DNA of 64,000 nt from Vibrio alfacsensis (GTDB lineage Bacteria; Pseudomonadota; Gammaproteobacteria; Enterobacterales; Vibrionaceae). The stretch lies in contig NZ_CP032093.1 in NCBI RefSeq assembly GCF_003544875.1, positions 1,426,001-1,490,000 of the forward strand, read 5' to 3'. The notes below the pieces were generated by a model that saw only the letters and a program-made list of their open reading frames with translations, was not told where the DNA came from and did not search any database. The translations under genes were made by a program, and so were the position numbers. Every line of letters begins with the position of its first letter. Within the stretch, counting starts at the first letter, position 1. Positions 55,159 to 64,000 of the stretch are shown here, piece by piece.

Positions 55159-55857
55159 ATGAAGAAAGCCGTGGTTGTTTTTAGTGGCGGACAAGATTCA
55201 ACAACATGCTTGGTTCAAGCATTACAAGAATATGATGAAGTGCACGCCATCACATTTGATTATGGTCAGCGTCATAAACTTGAGATTGAAGTAGCAGAGA
55301 AGCTAGCAAAAGATCTTGGCGTAACCGCACACAAAGTGATGGATGTGGGTCTATTGAATGAATTAGCGATTAGCTCACTTACTCGTGATGACATACCTGT
55401 TTCTCATGAACTTCAAGAAAATGGTTTACCGAATTCGTTTGTACCTGGACGCAATATTTTGTTCTTAACGCTTGCGGGCATTTACGCTTATCAGATTGGT
55501 GCAAAGGCGGTGATTACCGGCGTGTGTGAAACTGACTTTAGCGGTTACCCTGATTGTCGTGATGACTTTGTAAAATCGATGAACAGCGCTTTGGTTAAAG
55601 GCATGGATCGCCAGTTTAAAATCAACACACCTCTGATGTGGTTGAATAAAGCAGAAACATGGGCACTTGCCGATCAATATGACGCGCTGAATCTGGTTCG
55701 TGAAAATACCTTAACGTGTTACAACGGCATCATTGGTGATGGTTGTGGAGATTGCCCGTCTTGCGATTTACGTAAAGCGGGCTTAGAAGAGTATTTAAAC
55801 AACCAAGAGATGGTTATGAAGTCGTTGATTCAAAAGCAGCAGGCGGAAGATCAATAG
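55159..55857 (+). CDS. queC: 7-cyano-7-deazaguanine synthase
   Basis: A 232-residue ATP-dependent enzyme that turns 7-carboxy-7-deazaguanine and ammonia into preQ0. The pyrophosphate loop [13 protein letters not shown] is near the N-terminus. The zinc cysteines are in [13 protein letters not shown] near the C-terminus. CTGGAG precedes the ATG. It is the second gene of queE-queC. Its last 44 bases overlap the 3' end of the converging GGDEF gene. Confidence 0.95.
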   Translation: MKKAVVVFSGGQDSTTCLVQALQEYDEVHAITFDYGQRHKLEIEVAEKLAKDLGVTAHKVMDVGLLNELAISSLTRDDIPVSHELQENGLPNSFVPGRNILFLTLAGIYAYQIGAKAVITGVCETDFSGYPDCRDDFVKSMNSALVKGMDRQFKINTPLMWLNKAETWALADQYDALNLVRENTLTCYNGIIGDGCGDCPSCDLRKAGLEEYLNNQEMVMKSLIQKQQAEDQ

Positions 55858-57781
55858 GTTCATTGTAAGCATCGATTATTGCGTTTCGGCCGTTTCTTTT
55901 GGCTTGATATAGAGCTTGGTCTAATATCGAATACAGTTCGTCGAAGTTAGTGAGTGGCTTCGACGTTGATAAATAGGCTAAGCTTGCTGTAACGCTAAGC
56001 AATTGATTGTTTGAGGTTTTTATTCGTTTTTCTGAAATTGTCTTGTGTATGCTTTGCACACGAAACGGAACATCGATCTCGTCAACGTTTTTCAGCAACA
56101 AGACGAACTCTTCTCCTCCTAATCGACCTAAATATTCGTCTTTATTGAGCTTCGCTTTTAATGCTTTGCTGACATGCCGCAATACCGCGTCTCCCGTTGG
56201 GTGACCATAGTTATCGTTGATTAACTTAAATTTATCTAAGTCAATTAGAATTAGGACGTAGCGCATGTCGTCTGAACATTTGGCGCATTGATCTTTAATC
56301 TTATCAATAATTGCACTGCGGTTTAGGGAGCTTGTGAGCGTGTCTAACGTTGATTTGATTCTTGTCCTGCGTTGGACGAATAGGCTTGCTATCAATAAAA
56401 TGATCAAACAGAAGATGGCAAAATTGTAAGCGCGTTGCTGATCGCCTAATTTTTCTACTTCGAGTAGTTTTAAGCTTCGTTCATTATTGATTTTGGCCAG
56501 TTGTAGGTCGTATTCATATTCATTTTTGGTTAAGTCTAGCGCTTCGATGGCTTTTACGTTGTTAGCATCTCGGTTAGCCAGTTCAAGCGTTGCGTAATTT
56601 TTATAATGAGTGAGTGCTTTCGAGTACTCCCCTAAACGGCCATATACTTGCGAAAGCAGTAACTGTGCTTTTGCTTGTAATGCAGAGGTTGAGTTCGTCA
56701 GTGACAAGTTAAGTGCAGCTTGACCATGTTCTAACGCCTTGTCTTGCATGTCATGTTTTAAGTATGCAGATCCCGCAGCTAGGTGGCTTTCCGTTTGGAG
56801 GCGTATATTGTCATATTGCTCACCGAGCTTTAGCGCTTTTCTGATCATCGGTACTGCGCTTTTAAGATCACCGGACTCTATGTAAGCCGATCCTAATCCG
56901 AGATAGGTGAGGCCTTGGCCGTATGGGTAGTTTAAGCCATCGAGAATAGTTAGAGCATTTTTATAATGGCTGATCGCTTTATCGTAGTCTTTTGATTTGT
57001 TGTACATTGCCGCAAGGCTATGTTCGACTTGAGCGACTTCCAAAGGTTTAGCATCAAGTTGGCGCGCCAGTAATGCTTGGATGAGATATTGCTCAGATTG
57101 TTCAAACTGACCTAGCTCACTAAGTAAATTACCCACATCGTTGTATACGCCCGATGTGTCACTTTGAGCGGGCATGTTATTAAGAATACGTCGGTAGAGG
57201 TTTAACGCGATATCGTACTCACCGCGAAAATCAAAGTTATTGGCAATCACACGTATTGCTAAATCAGACGGAATACTTTCAGGGTGCCCGTTGGAAAACT
57301 GTTGCATGAGTGAAGAGCAGAAGAAATTCGATTTGTGATACTGCCCTTGTTGATTGAGCGTATAGCACAATTGATAATTCATTAGCGCTTTACTTTCTAA
57401 GTCCTGTTGTTGTTTTGTTGCCTGTAACAAAGATGAAAATAGACTTACTGAGGCATCACAATTACCGTTTTTACGCTCTTTTAGTGCTTGGATATATTTA
57501 GACTCAAGTTTGGCAAAACGATTGTCCAAAATCTGACTACTTCCATAATACGGTTGATTGATGTTAGACATATATTCATAAATCAAACCACTTACGTATA
57601 GTTTTTCACTGTCTGTATCTGCAGTGTGATATCGATCTTGAAGCATACTCAGTGCAGAGTTTACGTTTGTTTTTAGTGTTGCTTGATAAACAGCATGCCA
57701 TTGAGTGATGTTTTGTGTATCACTCGCGTATGCTTGGCTGCCTAATAAAAGTGACGCAAGCAAAGAGAGCAGCGTGCGCAT
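55814..57781 (-). CDS. TPR-GGDEF membrane diguanylate cyclase
   Basis: A 655-residue protein. A signal peptide ([17 protein letters not shown]) leads to a periplasmic region with about six TPR repeats (for example [20 protein letters not shown] and [19 protein letters not shown]). A helix near residues 460-480 ([15 protein letters not shown]) crosses the membrane, followed by the GGDEF domain. Its active site is GGEEF at 555-559, compatible with cyclic di-GMP synthesis. The TPRs probably bind a protein or peptide signal. The C-terminal codons overlap queC on the other strand by 44 bases. Confidence 0.9.
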   Translation of the reverse strand: MRTLLSLLASLLLGSQAYASDTQNITQWHAVYQATLKTNVNSALSMLQDRYHTADTDSEKLYVSGLIYEYMSNINQPYYGSSQILDNRFAKLESKYIQALKERKNGNCDASVSLFSSLLQATKQQQDLESKALMNYQLCYTLNQQGQYHKSNFFCSSLMQQFSNGHPESIPSDLAIRVIANNFDFRGEYDIALNLYRRILNNMPAQSDTSGVYNDVGNLLSELGQFEQSEQYLIQALLARQLDAKPLEVAQVEHSLAAMYNKSKDYDKAISHYKNALTILDGLNYPYGQGLTYLGLGSAYIESGDLKSAVPMIRKALKLGEQYDNIRLQTESHLAAGSAYLKHDMQDKALEHGQAALNLSLTNSTSALQAKAQLLLSQVYGRLGEYSKALTHYKNYATLELANRDANNVKAIEALDLTKNEYEYDLQLAKINNERSLKLLEVEKLGDQQRAYNFAIFCLIILLIASLFVQRRTRIKSTLDTLTSSLNRSAIIDKIKDQCAKCSDDMRYVLILIDLDKFKLINDNYGHPTGDAVLRHVSKALKAKLNKDEYLGRLGGEEFVLLLKNVDEIDVPFRVQSIHKTISEKRIKTSNNQLLSVTASLAYLSTSKPLTNFDELYSILDQALYQAKRNGRNAIIDAYNEPIDLPPAAFESTTS

Positions 57782-57985
57782 AGTGGTGTAACCTTATGTA
57801 ATTTATTGTATAGTTCTGCAGACATGATATCCCAAGAGAGACAATGCCTTTGTGACAAACTCAAAAGGAATCGATAAAGGTATGGGAAAAGTAGGTGTTT
57901 TTCTGTGGCAAATTCAGACTTTTTAAATGGAACTAACAAGACCTCAACATAGGGATGAGGCCTTGTACAGCTAAACTAGGTGATA

Positions 57986-58339
57986 TTAAGCAACGTATAG
58001 CTTAGCGAGATCTTGAGGTTCAACCTCTTTGCCTTCTAATTGTGCGTTCCAGTTTGTACCTACAAGAACACCATCTTCAGCTAGAGTTAGAAGCCAATCT
58101 TCAACAAAGATATCTAGAGGGATCTCTAGTACTTCGAAATCTGCCCATTCTTCAACGTTGTGTGCTTGCGCGTCTTCTTTTGCAGACCAAAAAGGCATCA
58201 CTTCGCTGCTTTCGAATTCTGTAGAATCACAAGATAACCAACCTTCTTCGTTACGTAGACCCCAAACTAATTGGTTTGCTTTTGATTCCGCAACGAAAAG
58301 TTCAAGGTTTGCTTGGATATCTGTTGTAAGTTTGCTCAT
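57986..58339 (-). CDS. DUF2750 protein
   Basis: A 117-residue acidic soluble protein matching the DUF2750 pattern: KANQLVWGLRNEEGWLSCDS near the start, MPFWSAKEDAQ mid-way and IPLDIFVEDWLLTLAEDGVL near the end. Family function is unknown. It stands alone, downstream of the OmpA gene on the same strand with ~110 bases between. Confidence 0.75.
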   Translation of the reverse strand: MSKLTTDIQANLELFVAESKANQLVWGLRNEEGWLSCDSTEFESSEVMPFWSAKEDAQAHNVEEWADFEVLEIPLDIFVEDWLLTLAEDGVLVGTNWNAQLEGKEVEPQDLAKLYVA

Positions 58340-58420
58340 TTCAAAACTCTCATTGTTATGACGCGGCTAGATTAACACTAAAGCGTCGATTCCTAAAGCA
58401 TAATACAGCCAAGCTCACAT

Positions 58421-58448
58421 GAAAAAGAAAAGGAGCCGAAGCTCCTTT
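58421..58448 (-). terminator. Terminator after the OmpA-like gene
   Basis: AAAGGAGC (58429-58436) and GCTCCTTT (58441-58448) form an 8-bp stem with loop CGAA. An A-rich stretch to the left reads as T-rich on the minus strand. Its position just after 58451 supports placing the OmpA stop there. Confidence 0.8.
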
Positions 58449-58450
58449 GG

Positions 58451-59070
58451 TTAACTTTTTGGAAGAGTTGTAAATATTGTCCACTCTTTTTGATTTCGCC
58501 TTTGTATCCAATAACTGATGCGGTGACTCTGCGGTTGAGCGCATGGCTCACTTCGTCTGTTCCATCTGTAGCGAGATGTGTATCACCAAAACCGACGATT
58601 TTAACTCGGGCACTGTCTATGCCGTAATTGAGTAGAGCTTTTTCGACATTTTGTGCACGTCGTTTTGACAGTTCGAGATTATGCGAAGCACTTCCGGTTT
58701 TGCTTGCATAGCCTTTCAACTCAATCGATGTGTCCGGATATTCTTTGAGAAAATCAGACAATTGCATGATCTGCTGTTGAAAGATAGGATTAATCTCATC
58801 AGAGTCATTCGCAAACAAAACTTTTACTTGCATTTCTTCAGATGAATCAATTCTTTCGCCACATCCGTCATTGTTTATTTCAGAACCGACGGCAGTACCG
58901 GGACACATATCGCGAGCGTTGATTACGCCATCAGTATCATCATCGAGCAGATCGGCGATTTGCTCCGACTGTGGCGCTGGAATGTAATCATACTCGTCTT
59001 CATTTTGCGCGAGGGCTTGATATGAAGTAGTGATAATACCTAAAGCTAATAAAATCTTAATTGCTTTCAT
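58451..59070 (-). CDS. OmpA-family protein of the adhesin secretion locus, frameshifted near its end
   Basis: The start at 59070 (MKAIKILLALGIITTSYQAL) has a signal peptide and GGAG upstream, 2 bases after the TolC stop. An acidic calcium-type repeat (LLDDDTDGVINARDMCPGTAV) precedes an OmpA C-terminal domain with SIELKGYASKTGSASHNLEL and RVKIVGFGDTHLATDGTDEV, which binds peptidoglycan. As given, the frame runs on through the terminator to 58393. Adding one A in the run near 58494 instead ends it KKEWTIFTTLPKS at 58451, directly before the hairpin, giving 206 residues. It probably anchors the secretion system or adhesin to the wall. Confidence 0.82.
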
Positions 59071-59072
59071 CT

Positions 59073-60380
59073 TTAGTACTCCACCTTCTGATTCCACTCT
59101 GTTGGTACATCAACACGAAGTGCGTTTAGCAACTGACCTGTTGCATTCATCACACGGTATTTCGCATACTGCTCTGCGTATTTGGCATCCAAATAATCTT
59201 TGCGAGCTTGAAAAAGCTCATTTTCCGTGTTGAGCAAGTCAAGCAGAGTTCGTTTGCCGATGCGATATTGCTTTTCGTAAGCAATCACCGTTTCTGCTGC
59301 GGAATCGACATGGTCAGAAAGAAACTCTTTTTGCTGTAGTGTAAGATCGAGTGCGCTCCAAGAAAGGCGAAGGCCTTCTTCAACGTTTTTATATGCTCGT
59401 TCTCGTAGGTCTTTTGCTTTATTTAATTGATAAGCATAACTCTCTGCATTGGCAGCATCACTTCCGCCATTAAACAGGTTATATCTCATTCGCAGCATTG
59501 CCGTAGTTTCATCGGTACGGCCTTCAACACCGCCTGCATCATCACGCCATGTTTGAGCTGCTTCTACAGAAATCGTAGGGAAGTATGTGCCTTTTGATTG
59601 TTTGTATTGGAATTTTGCGGAATCAACATCGGCCATAGAGACCTTTATTACCGGGTGTTCGTTGAACGCTAAATCAACCGCGTCATCGACGGTATAAGGG
59701 ATGAAGTTTTGATCTGCTCTGGGAAAAATAAGGCCTTGAGGAGACTGACCAACGATACGAGTAAACATTGTATGACTATCGAAAAGATTATTTTGCGCCG
59801 CAGCTAGGTTACCGTGAGCTTTGGCTAAACGAGCTTCGACTTGGGTTAAGTCGGCGGTTGAACCGATACCTGAATTTACGCGCTTTTTAATATCTTGATA
59901 GATTTTCTTATGAACTTTCAGATTGTTTTCAGAAAGTGTCAGAATTTCATAGGCTTTTACTGCATCGAGATAGACTTTAGTGACTTGTAATGCGGTGTCT
60001 TGAGCATCCGCGAGTAATTGATAGCGCACTGATTCTGCATCAGCTGCTGTTCGATCGATATCGTTAAGAGTTGCGGAGCCATCCCAGATCAATTGAGTTA
60101 AAGTGATGGTCGCTTCTTTACGAGTTAAATCAGTTTTTTGTTGGGTATCTGCTGAGTCAATACCCTCGTAACCGATCCCTGCATCAAGGTCGACAGATGG
60201 AAGGTAAGCACCGCTGGATGCATCGTTCACATACTGCTTACTCACGAATTCATTGAACGCGCTTTTGATATCGGGATTTGTTTTGAGCGTATTCTCAACT
60301 GCTTGCTCTAGGGTTTGACCTAAAGCAGGGCTAGTAGCTAATACACCTAAACATAAGGCGTTTGCATGAGTCCACTTCAC
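59073..60380 (-). CDS. TolC-family outer-membrane protein for type I secretion (LapE-like)
   Basis: A 435-residue protein with a signal peptide (ANALCLGVLATSPALGQTLE) and two TolC halves, opening EQAVENTLKTNPDIKSAFNE. The length and sequence resemble the TolC proteins that work with LapB/LapC-type secretion ATPase and adaptor. It is divergent from the giant adhesin at 60775 and two bases from the OmpA gene, so it most likely exports that adhesin. The ATPase and adaptor are not in the window. Confidence 0.87.
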   Translation of the reverse strand: MKWTHANALCLGVLATSPALGQTLEQAVENTLKTNPDIKSAFNEFVSKQYVNDASSGAYLPSVDLDAGIGYEGIDSADTQQKTDLTRKEATITLTQLIWDGSATLNDIDRTAADAESVRYQLLADAQDTALQVTKVYLDAVKAYEILTLSENNLKVHKKIYQDIKKRVNSGIGSTADLTQVEARLAKAHGNLAAAQNNLFDSHTMFTRIVGQSPQGLIFPRADQNFIPYTVDDAVDLAFNEHPVIKVSMADVDSAKFQYKQSKGTYFPTISVEAAQTWRDDAGGVEGRTDETTAMLRMRYNLFNGGSDAANAESYAYQLNKAKDLRERAYKNVEEGLRLSWSALDLTLQQKEFLSDHVDSAAETVIAYEKQYRIGKRTLLDLLNTENELFQARKDYLDAKYAEQYAKYRVMNATGQLLNALRVDVPTEWNQKVEY

Positions 60381-60774
60381 TGTGATTCTCCTAAATTAAA
60401 TGATGTTAGAGGTAAAATTATATTTATTAATCAAAGACCTCTAAGGGCGTCAATAATCTAACGTACAACCGTGCTCATAATCAACTATACAATTCATTTA
60501 CATCTCTTGAAATTTGTCACTAAGCATTAAAAAACAAATGAATTTACACTAAGTATTTAGTGGCTACAGGGTTCAAGAGTGAGTTGCAAGTGTTATTAGC
60601 CAAATATTAGTAATGTCTCTCTCCTCTCAATTGTTGTGAACTGTATAGGTAATATATGAGATTAAAGTTGCAAATTAGTGTTAAGAGCCTGTTATTGCGT
60701 TATATTATTGGGCAATATATAACAAATTGACATCATTGGTCAAAATGTTGACAGTAATTTTCGGTTAGGGTTTT
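60381..60774. other. Divergent promoter region of the adhesin locus
   Basis: About 390 AT-rich bases between the TolC gene and the adhesin. It must carry both promoters, but no convincing boxes or operators stand out. A weak ribosome site, TTAGGG, lies just before the adhesin ATG. Confidence 0.45.
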
Positions 60775-63700
60775 ATGGAGAATACAGCCTTAGTTTCACT
60801 TAGTGGACGACTTGTAGTAATAGGTTTGGATGGGGAATTAAAAGTTCTTAATGATGGACAACAGCCTCTACCAGGGGAAGTCGTCATCGCTAAAAATGAC
60901 GCTGATTCCGAACGCGTACAACTACAACTTGTAAACGAAGATGGTATTCAAGACATCTCTGACGATGTTGCTCAAATTATTGGTGCTTTAGAACAAGGCC
61001 AAGATCCGACCCTAATAGGGGATGAATTTGCACCAGCTGCGGGCGAAAGTAATGGCTCCAGTTTGCAAGCTAGCGGTACAATTGACCGAATCGGTGCGGA
61101 ATTGCTCGCGGATACCGGCTTCGAAACGAACGGTCTACAGGCTTTAGGCTTATCTCAAACTCAAAGCCTTACGTTGCTAGAGCAGTTCAATAATTTCTCT
61201 CAGATTCCTGTTGAATTAAACAGTCGACCTATTGGTGCTAATTTAGAGGTCGTTACTGACGAAGATACTCCGGTGAGCGGTAAGCTTACCGCAAACGACG
61301 AAGATGGCGATGCGCTCACGTTCAATAAAACCACCGATCCGACCAACGGCTCAGTCACGGTGGGTGCAGAGGGTAACTGGACCTACACTCCGAACGACGA
61401 TTACCACGGCTCTGACAGTTTCACTGTTGAAGTGTCTGATGGACAAGGCGGTACCGACACGATCACTGTCAACATTGGTGTGACGCCAGTGAATGACGCT
61501 CCCAACATTGTCGATGGCAATGGCGCACCATTGGGTGACGATGTCTCGGTAGAAACCTCGGAAGACACGCCTGTGAGCGGCAAGCTGAACGCCGCGGATA
61601 TCGATGGCGATGCGCTTACGTTCAACAAAACCACCGATCCGACCAACGGCTCAGTCACGGTGGGTGCAGAGGGTAACTGGACCTACACTCCGAACGACGA
61701 TTACCACGGCTCTGACAGTTTCACTGTTGAAGTGTCTGATGGTCAAGGCGGTACCGACACGATCACTGTCAACATTGGTGTGACGCCAGTGAATGACGCT
61801 CCCAACATTGTCGATGGCAATGGCGCACCATTGGGTGACGATGTCTCGATAGAAACCTCGGAAGACACGCCTGTGAGCGGCAAGCTGAACGCCGCGGATA
61901 TCGATGGCGATGCGCTTACGTTCAACAAAACCACCGATCCGACCAACGGCTCAGTCACGGTGGATGCAGACGGCAACTGGACTTACACCCCGAACGACGA
62001 TTACCACGGATCCGACAGCTTCACTGTTGAAGTGTCTGATGGTCAAGGCGGTACTGACACGATCACCGTCAATATTGGCGTGACGCCAGTGAATGACGCT
62101 CCCAACATTGTCGATGGCAATGGCGCACCATTGGGTGACGATGTCTCGGTAGAAACTTCGGAAGACACGCCTGTGAGCGGCAAGCTGAACGCCGCGGATA
62201 TCGATGGCGATGCGCTTACGTTCAACAAAACCACCGATCCGACCAACGGCTCAGTCACGGTGGATGCAGACGGCAACTGGACTTACACCCCGAACGACGA
62301 TTACCACGGATCCGACAGCTTCACTGTTGAAGTGTCTGATGGTCAAGGCGGTACTGACACGATCACCGTCAATATTGGCGTGACGCCAGTGAATGACGCT
62401 CCCAACATTGTCGATGGCAATGGCGCACCATTGGGTGACGATGTCTCGGTAGAAACCTCGGAAGACACGCCAGTGAGCGGCAAACTGAACGCGGCGGATG
62501 TCGATGGCGATGCGCTCACGTTCAATAAAACAAGCGATCCGACCAACGGCTCAGTCACGGTGGATGCCGATGGCAACTGGACTTACACTCCGAACGACGA
62601 TTACCACGGCTCTGACAGCTTTACGGTTGAAGTGTCTGATGGTCAAGGCGGTACCGACACGATTACAGTCAATATTGGCGTGACGCCAGTTAATGACGCG
62701 CCAGAAGTGACCATCACTCAGGTGGAGAACTTTGTTGAAGACAGTGGCGCAGCAGACGGCAGCCTAGTGGCTAAGTTTGAGACGTTTGATGAAGACGGCG
62801 ATCCAGTGAGCGTGACACTGAGTGACACGGTGAACTACCGTATTGAGGGCGACACGGTGGTGTTGACCGAGGCCGGAGCTGCATTAGTCAACTCAGGGCA
62901 AGAGCTGCCAGCGTTTAGCTTGACACCAAACGATGGAAAAGTGGATGGCGAACCAGCGAGTGCCGACCTAAGCGTAACCGCAGTCAACGACGCGCCAGAA
63001 GTGACCATCACTCAGGTGGAGAACTTTGTTGAAGACAGTGGCGCAGCAGACGGCAGCCTAGTGGCTAAGTTTGAGACGTTCGATGAAGACGGCGATCCAG
63101 TGAGCGTGACACTGAGTGACACGGTGAACTACCGTATTGAGGGCGACACGGTGGTGTTGACCGAGGCCGGAGCTGCATTAGTCAACTCAGGGCAAGAGCT
63201 GCCAGCGTTTAGCTTGACACCAAACGATGGAAAAGTGGATGGCGAACCAGCGAGTGCCGACCCAAGCGTAACCGCAGTCAACGACGCGCCAGAAGTGACC
63301 ATCACTCAGGTGGAGAACTTTGTTGAAGACAGTGGCGCAGCAGACGGCAGCCTAGTGGCTAAGTTTGAGACGTTCGATGAAGACGGCGATCCAGTGAGCG
63401 TGACACTGAGTGACACGGTGAACTACCGTATTGAGGGCGACACGGTGGTGTTGACCGAGGCCGGAGCTGCATTAGTCAACTCAGGGCAAGAGCTGCCAGC
63501 GTTTAGCTTGACACCAAACGATGGAAAAGTGGATGGCGAACCAGCGAGTGCCGACCCGAGCGTAACCGCAGTCAACGACGCGCCAGAAGTGACCATCACT
63601 CAGGTGGAGAACTTTGTTGAAGACAGTGACGCAGCAGACGGCAGCCTAGTGGCTAAGTTTGAGACGTTTGATGAAGACGGCGATCCAGTGAGCGTGACAC

Positions 63701-64000
63701 TGAGTGACACAGAGAACTACCGTATTGAGGGCGACACGGTGGTGTTGACTGAGGCCGGAGCTGCATTAGTCAACTCAGGGCAAGAGCTGCCAGCGTTTAG
63801 CTTGACACCAAACGATGGAAAAGTGGATGGGGAACCAGCGAGTGCCGACCCGAGCGTAACCGCAGTCAACGACGCGCCAGAAGTGACCATCACTCAGGTG
63901 GAGAACTTTGTTGAAGACAGTGACGCAGCAGACGGCAGCCTAGTGGCTAAGTTTGAGACGTTTGATGAAGACGGCGATCCAGTGAGCGTGACACTGAGTG
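60775..64000 (+). CDS. Giant LapA-like repeat adhesin (partial, C-terminus beyond window)
   Basis: The frame is open from ATG 60775 to the window end (1075 codons). Residues 1-~100 (MENTALVSLSGRLVVIGLDG onward) match the retention module that holds LapA-type adhesins in the TolC pore. PAAG at residues 87-90 fits the LapG-type cleavage site that releases the adhesin. Then come five copies of a ~100-residue cadherin-like/Tandem-95 repeat and, from residue 643, a second type of 98-residue repeat. These form the extracellular rod used in biofilm adhesion. A C-terminal secretion signal and ligand domain should lie downstream. Secretion by the adjacent TolC is inferred. Confidence 0.88.
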   Translation, partial: MENTALVSLSGRLVVIGLDGELKVLNDGQQPLPGEVVIAKNDADSERVQLQLVNEDGIQDISDDVAQIIGALEQGQDPTLIGDEFAPAAGESNGSSLQASGTIDRIGAELLADTGFETNGLQALGLSQTQSLTLLEQFNNFSQIPVELNSRPIGANLEVVTDEDTPVSGKLTANDEDGDALTFNKTTDPTNGSVTVGAEGNWTYTPNDDYHGSDSFTVEVSDGQGGTDTITVNIGVTPVNDAPNIVDGNGAPLGDDVSVETSEDTPVSGKLNAADIDGDALTFNKTTDPTNGSVTVGAEGNWTYTPNDDYHGSDSFTVEVSDGQGGTDTITVNIGVTPVNDAPNIVDGNGAPLGDDVSIETSEDTPVSGKLNAADIDGDALTFNKTTDPTNGSVTVDADGNWTYTPNDDYHGSDSFTVEVSDGQGGTDTITVNIGVTPVNDAPNIVDGNGAPLGDDVSVETSEDTPVSGKLNAADIDGDALTFNKTTDPTNGSVTVDADGNWTYTPNDDYHGSDSFTVEVSDGQGGTDTITVNIGVTPVNDAPNIVDGNGAPLGDDVSVETSEDTPVSGKLNAADVDGDALTFNKTSDPTNGSVTVDADGNWTYTPNDDYHGSDSFTVEVSDGQGGTDTITVNIGVTPVNDAPEVTITQVENFVEDSGAADGSLVAKFETFDEDGDPVSVTLSDTVNYRIEGDTVVLTEAGAALVNSGQELPAFSLTPNDGKVDGEPASADLSVTAVNDAPEVTITQVENFVEDSGAADGSLVAKFETFDEDGDPVSVTLSDTVNYRIEGDTVVLTEAGAALVNSGQELPAFSLTPNDGKVDGEPASADPSVTAVNDAPEVTITQVENFVEDSGAADGSLVAKFETFDEDGDPVSVTLSDTVNYRIEGDTVVLTEAGAALVNSGQELPAFSLTPNDGKVDGEPASADPSVTAVNDAPEVTITQVENFVEDSDAADGSLVAKFETFDEDGDPVSVTLSDTENYRIEGDTVVLTEAGAALVNSGQELPAFSLTPNDGKVDGEPASADPSVTAVNDAPEVTITQVENFVEDSDAADGSLVAKFETFDEDGDPVSVTLS
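61261..62700 (+). repeat. 300-bp tandem repeats in the adhesin
   Basis: Copies start at 61261, 61561, 61861, 62161 and 62461 (the last cut to 240 bp). Each contains EDTPVSGKL, a DGDALTFNKTTDPTNGSVTV stretch and SDGQGGTDTITVNIGVTPVN. The copies are nearly identical at DNA level, differing mainly in a GAEGNW or DADGNW choice. They encode cadherin-like domains. Confidence 0.95.
62701..64000 (+). repeat. 294-bp tandem repeats in the adhesin
   Basis: Copies begin at 62701, 62995, 63289, 63583 and 63877 (the last runs off the window). Each encodes 98 residues beginning PEVTITQVENFVEDSGAADG and ending with SVTAVNDA. Near-identity of all copies indicates recent duplication or gene conversion. Confidence 0.95.

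Noticed and set aside
61401..62576. Repeated minus-strand frames within the adhesin
   Set aside because: They are mirror frames of the 300-bp repeats, low-complexity Ser/Val/Pro peptides with no ribosome sites.

Overview
The window looks like a chromosomal segment of a Vibrio-type marine gammaproteobacterium. This is inferred from gene content: zwf-pgl-gnd, a GntR-controlled prpB-prpC-acnD-prpF-prpE propionate operon, queE-queC, a LapA-like secreted adhesin with its TolC, an AcoR-type regulator beside an aldehyde dehydrogenase, and several GGDEF/HD-GYP style proteins. No rRNA, tRNA or insertion sequence was recognised.

Layout. 1-7.3 kb: the end of an aspartokinase gene, a divergent LysR/SDR pair, and a TolC-adaptor-two-permease export operon with its own palindromic operator. 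7.4-12.5 kb: a small hypothetical gene, a long regulatory gap, the oxidative pentose-phosphate genes and a small membrane protein. 12.9-28.7 kb: an accessory island. It holds a roughly 1000-residue membrane-anchored protein of unknown function, then a complete type III CRISPR-Cas locus. 29-42 kb: a DUF1254 protein, LysR and AcoR-type regulators, aldehyde dehydrogenase, an orphan TAXI binding protein, TauE, and a large sensory HD-GYP protein. 42-51 kb: the methylcitrate operon. 51-58 kb: a GNAT, an exported Nudix/PAP2-like fusion, a HAD phosphatase, queE/queC and a TPR-GGDEF protein. 58-64 kb: an OmpA/TolC pair divergent from a giant repetitive adhesin that runs off the window.

The standout is the CRISPR island. 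All cas genes lie on the minus strand in one tightly coupled series: cas10, a large Cas7/Cas5-like RAMP, a double-Cas7 protein, an insertion-bearing Cas7 of the TIGR03986 type, a DEDDh exonuclease, a Cas6-reverse transcriptase-Cas1 fusion, cas2, and a CARF nuclease of the Card1/Can2 (DUF1887) type. A short array of 35-bp repeats follows. Array polarity (repeat ending GTTGAAAC, degenerate terminal repeat at the far end) indicates minus-strand crRNAs. One spacer carries a ribosome-binding site plus ATG in the orientation that makes its crRNA antisense to mRNA. Together this suggests an RNA-recording type III system close to subtype III-D variants, with cyclic-oligoadenylate signalling and a dedicated exonuclease that may trim RNA or cDNA prespacers.

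Caution. At least seven genes are split by single-base length changes, mostly in homopolymers, and in each repairable case a one-base correction restores a full family-like protein. This pattern looks more like indel errors in the sequence than real decay. I have therefore annotated those genes over their whole span and stated where each break lies.
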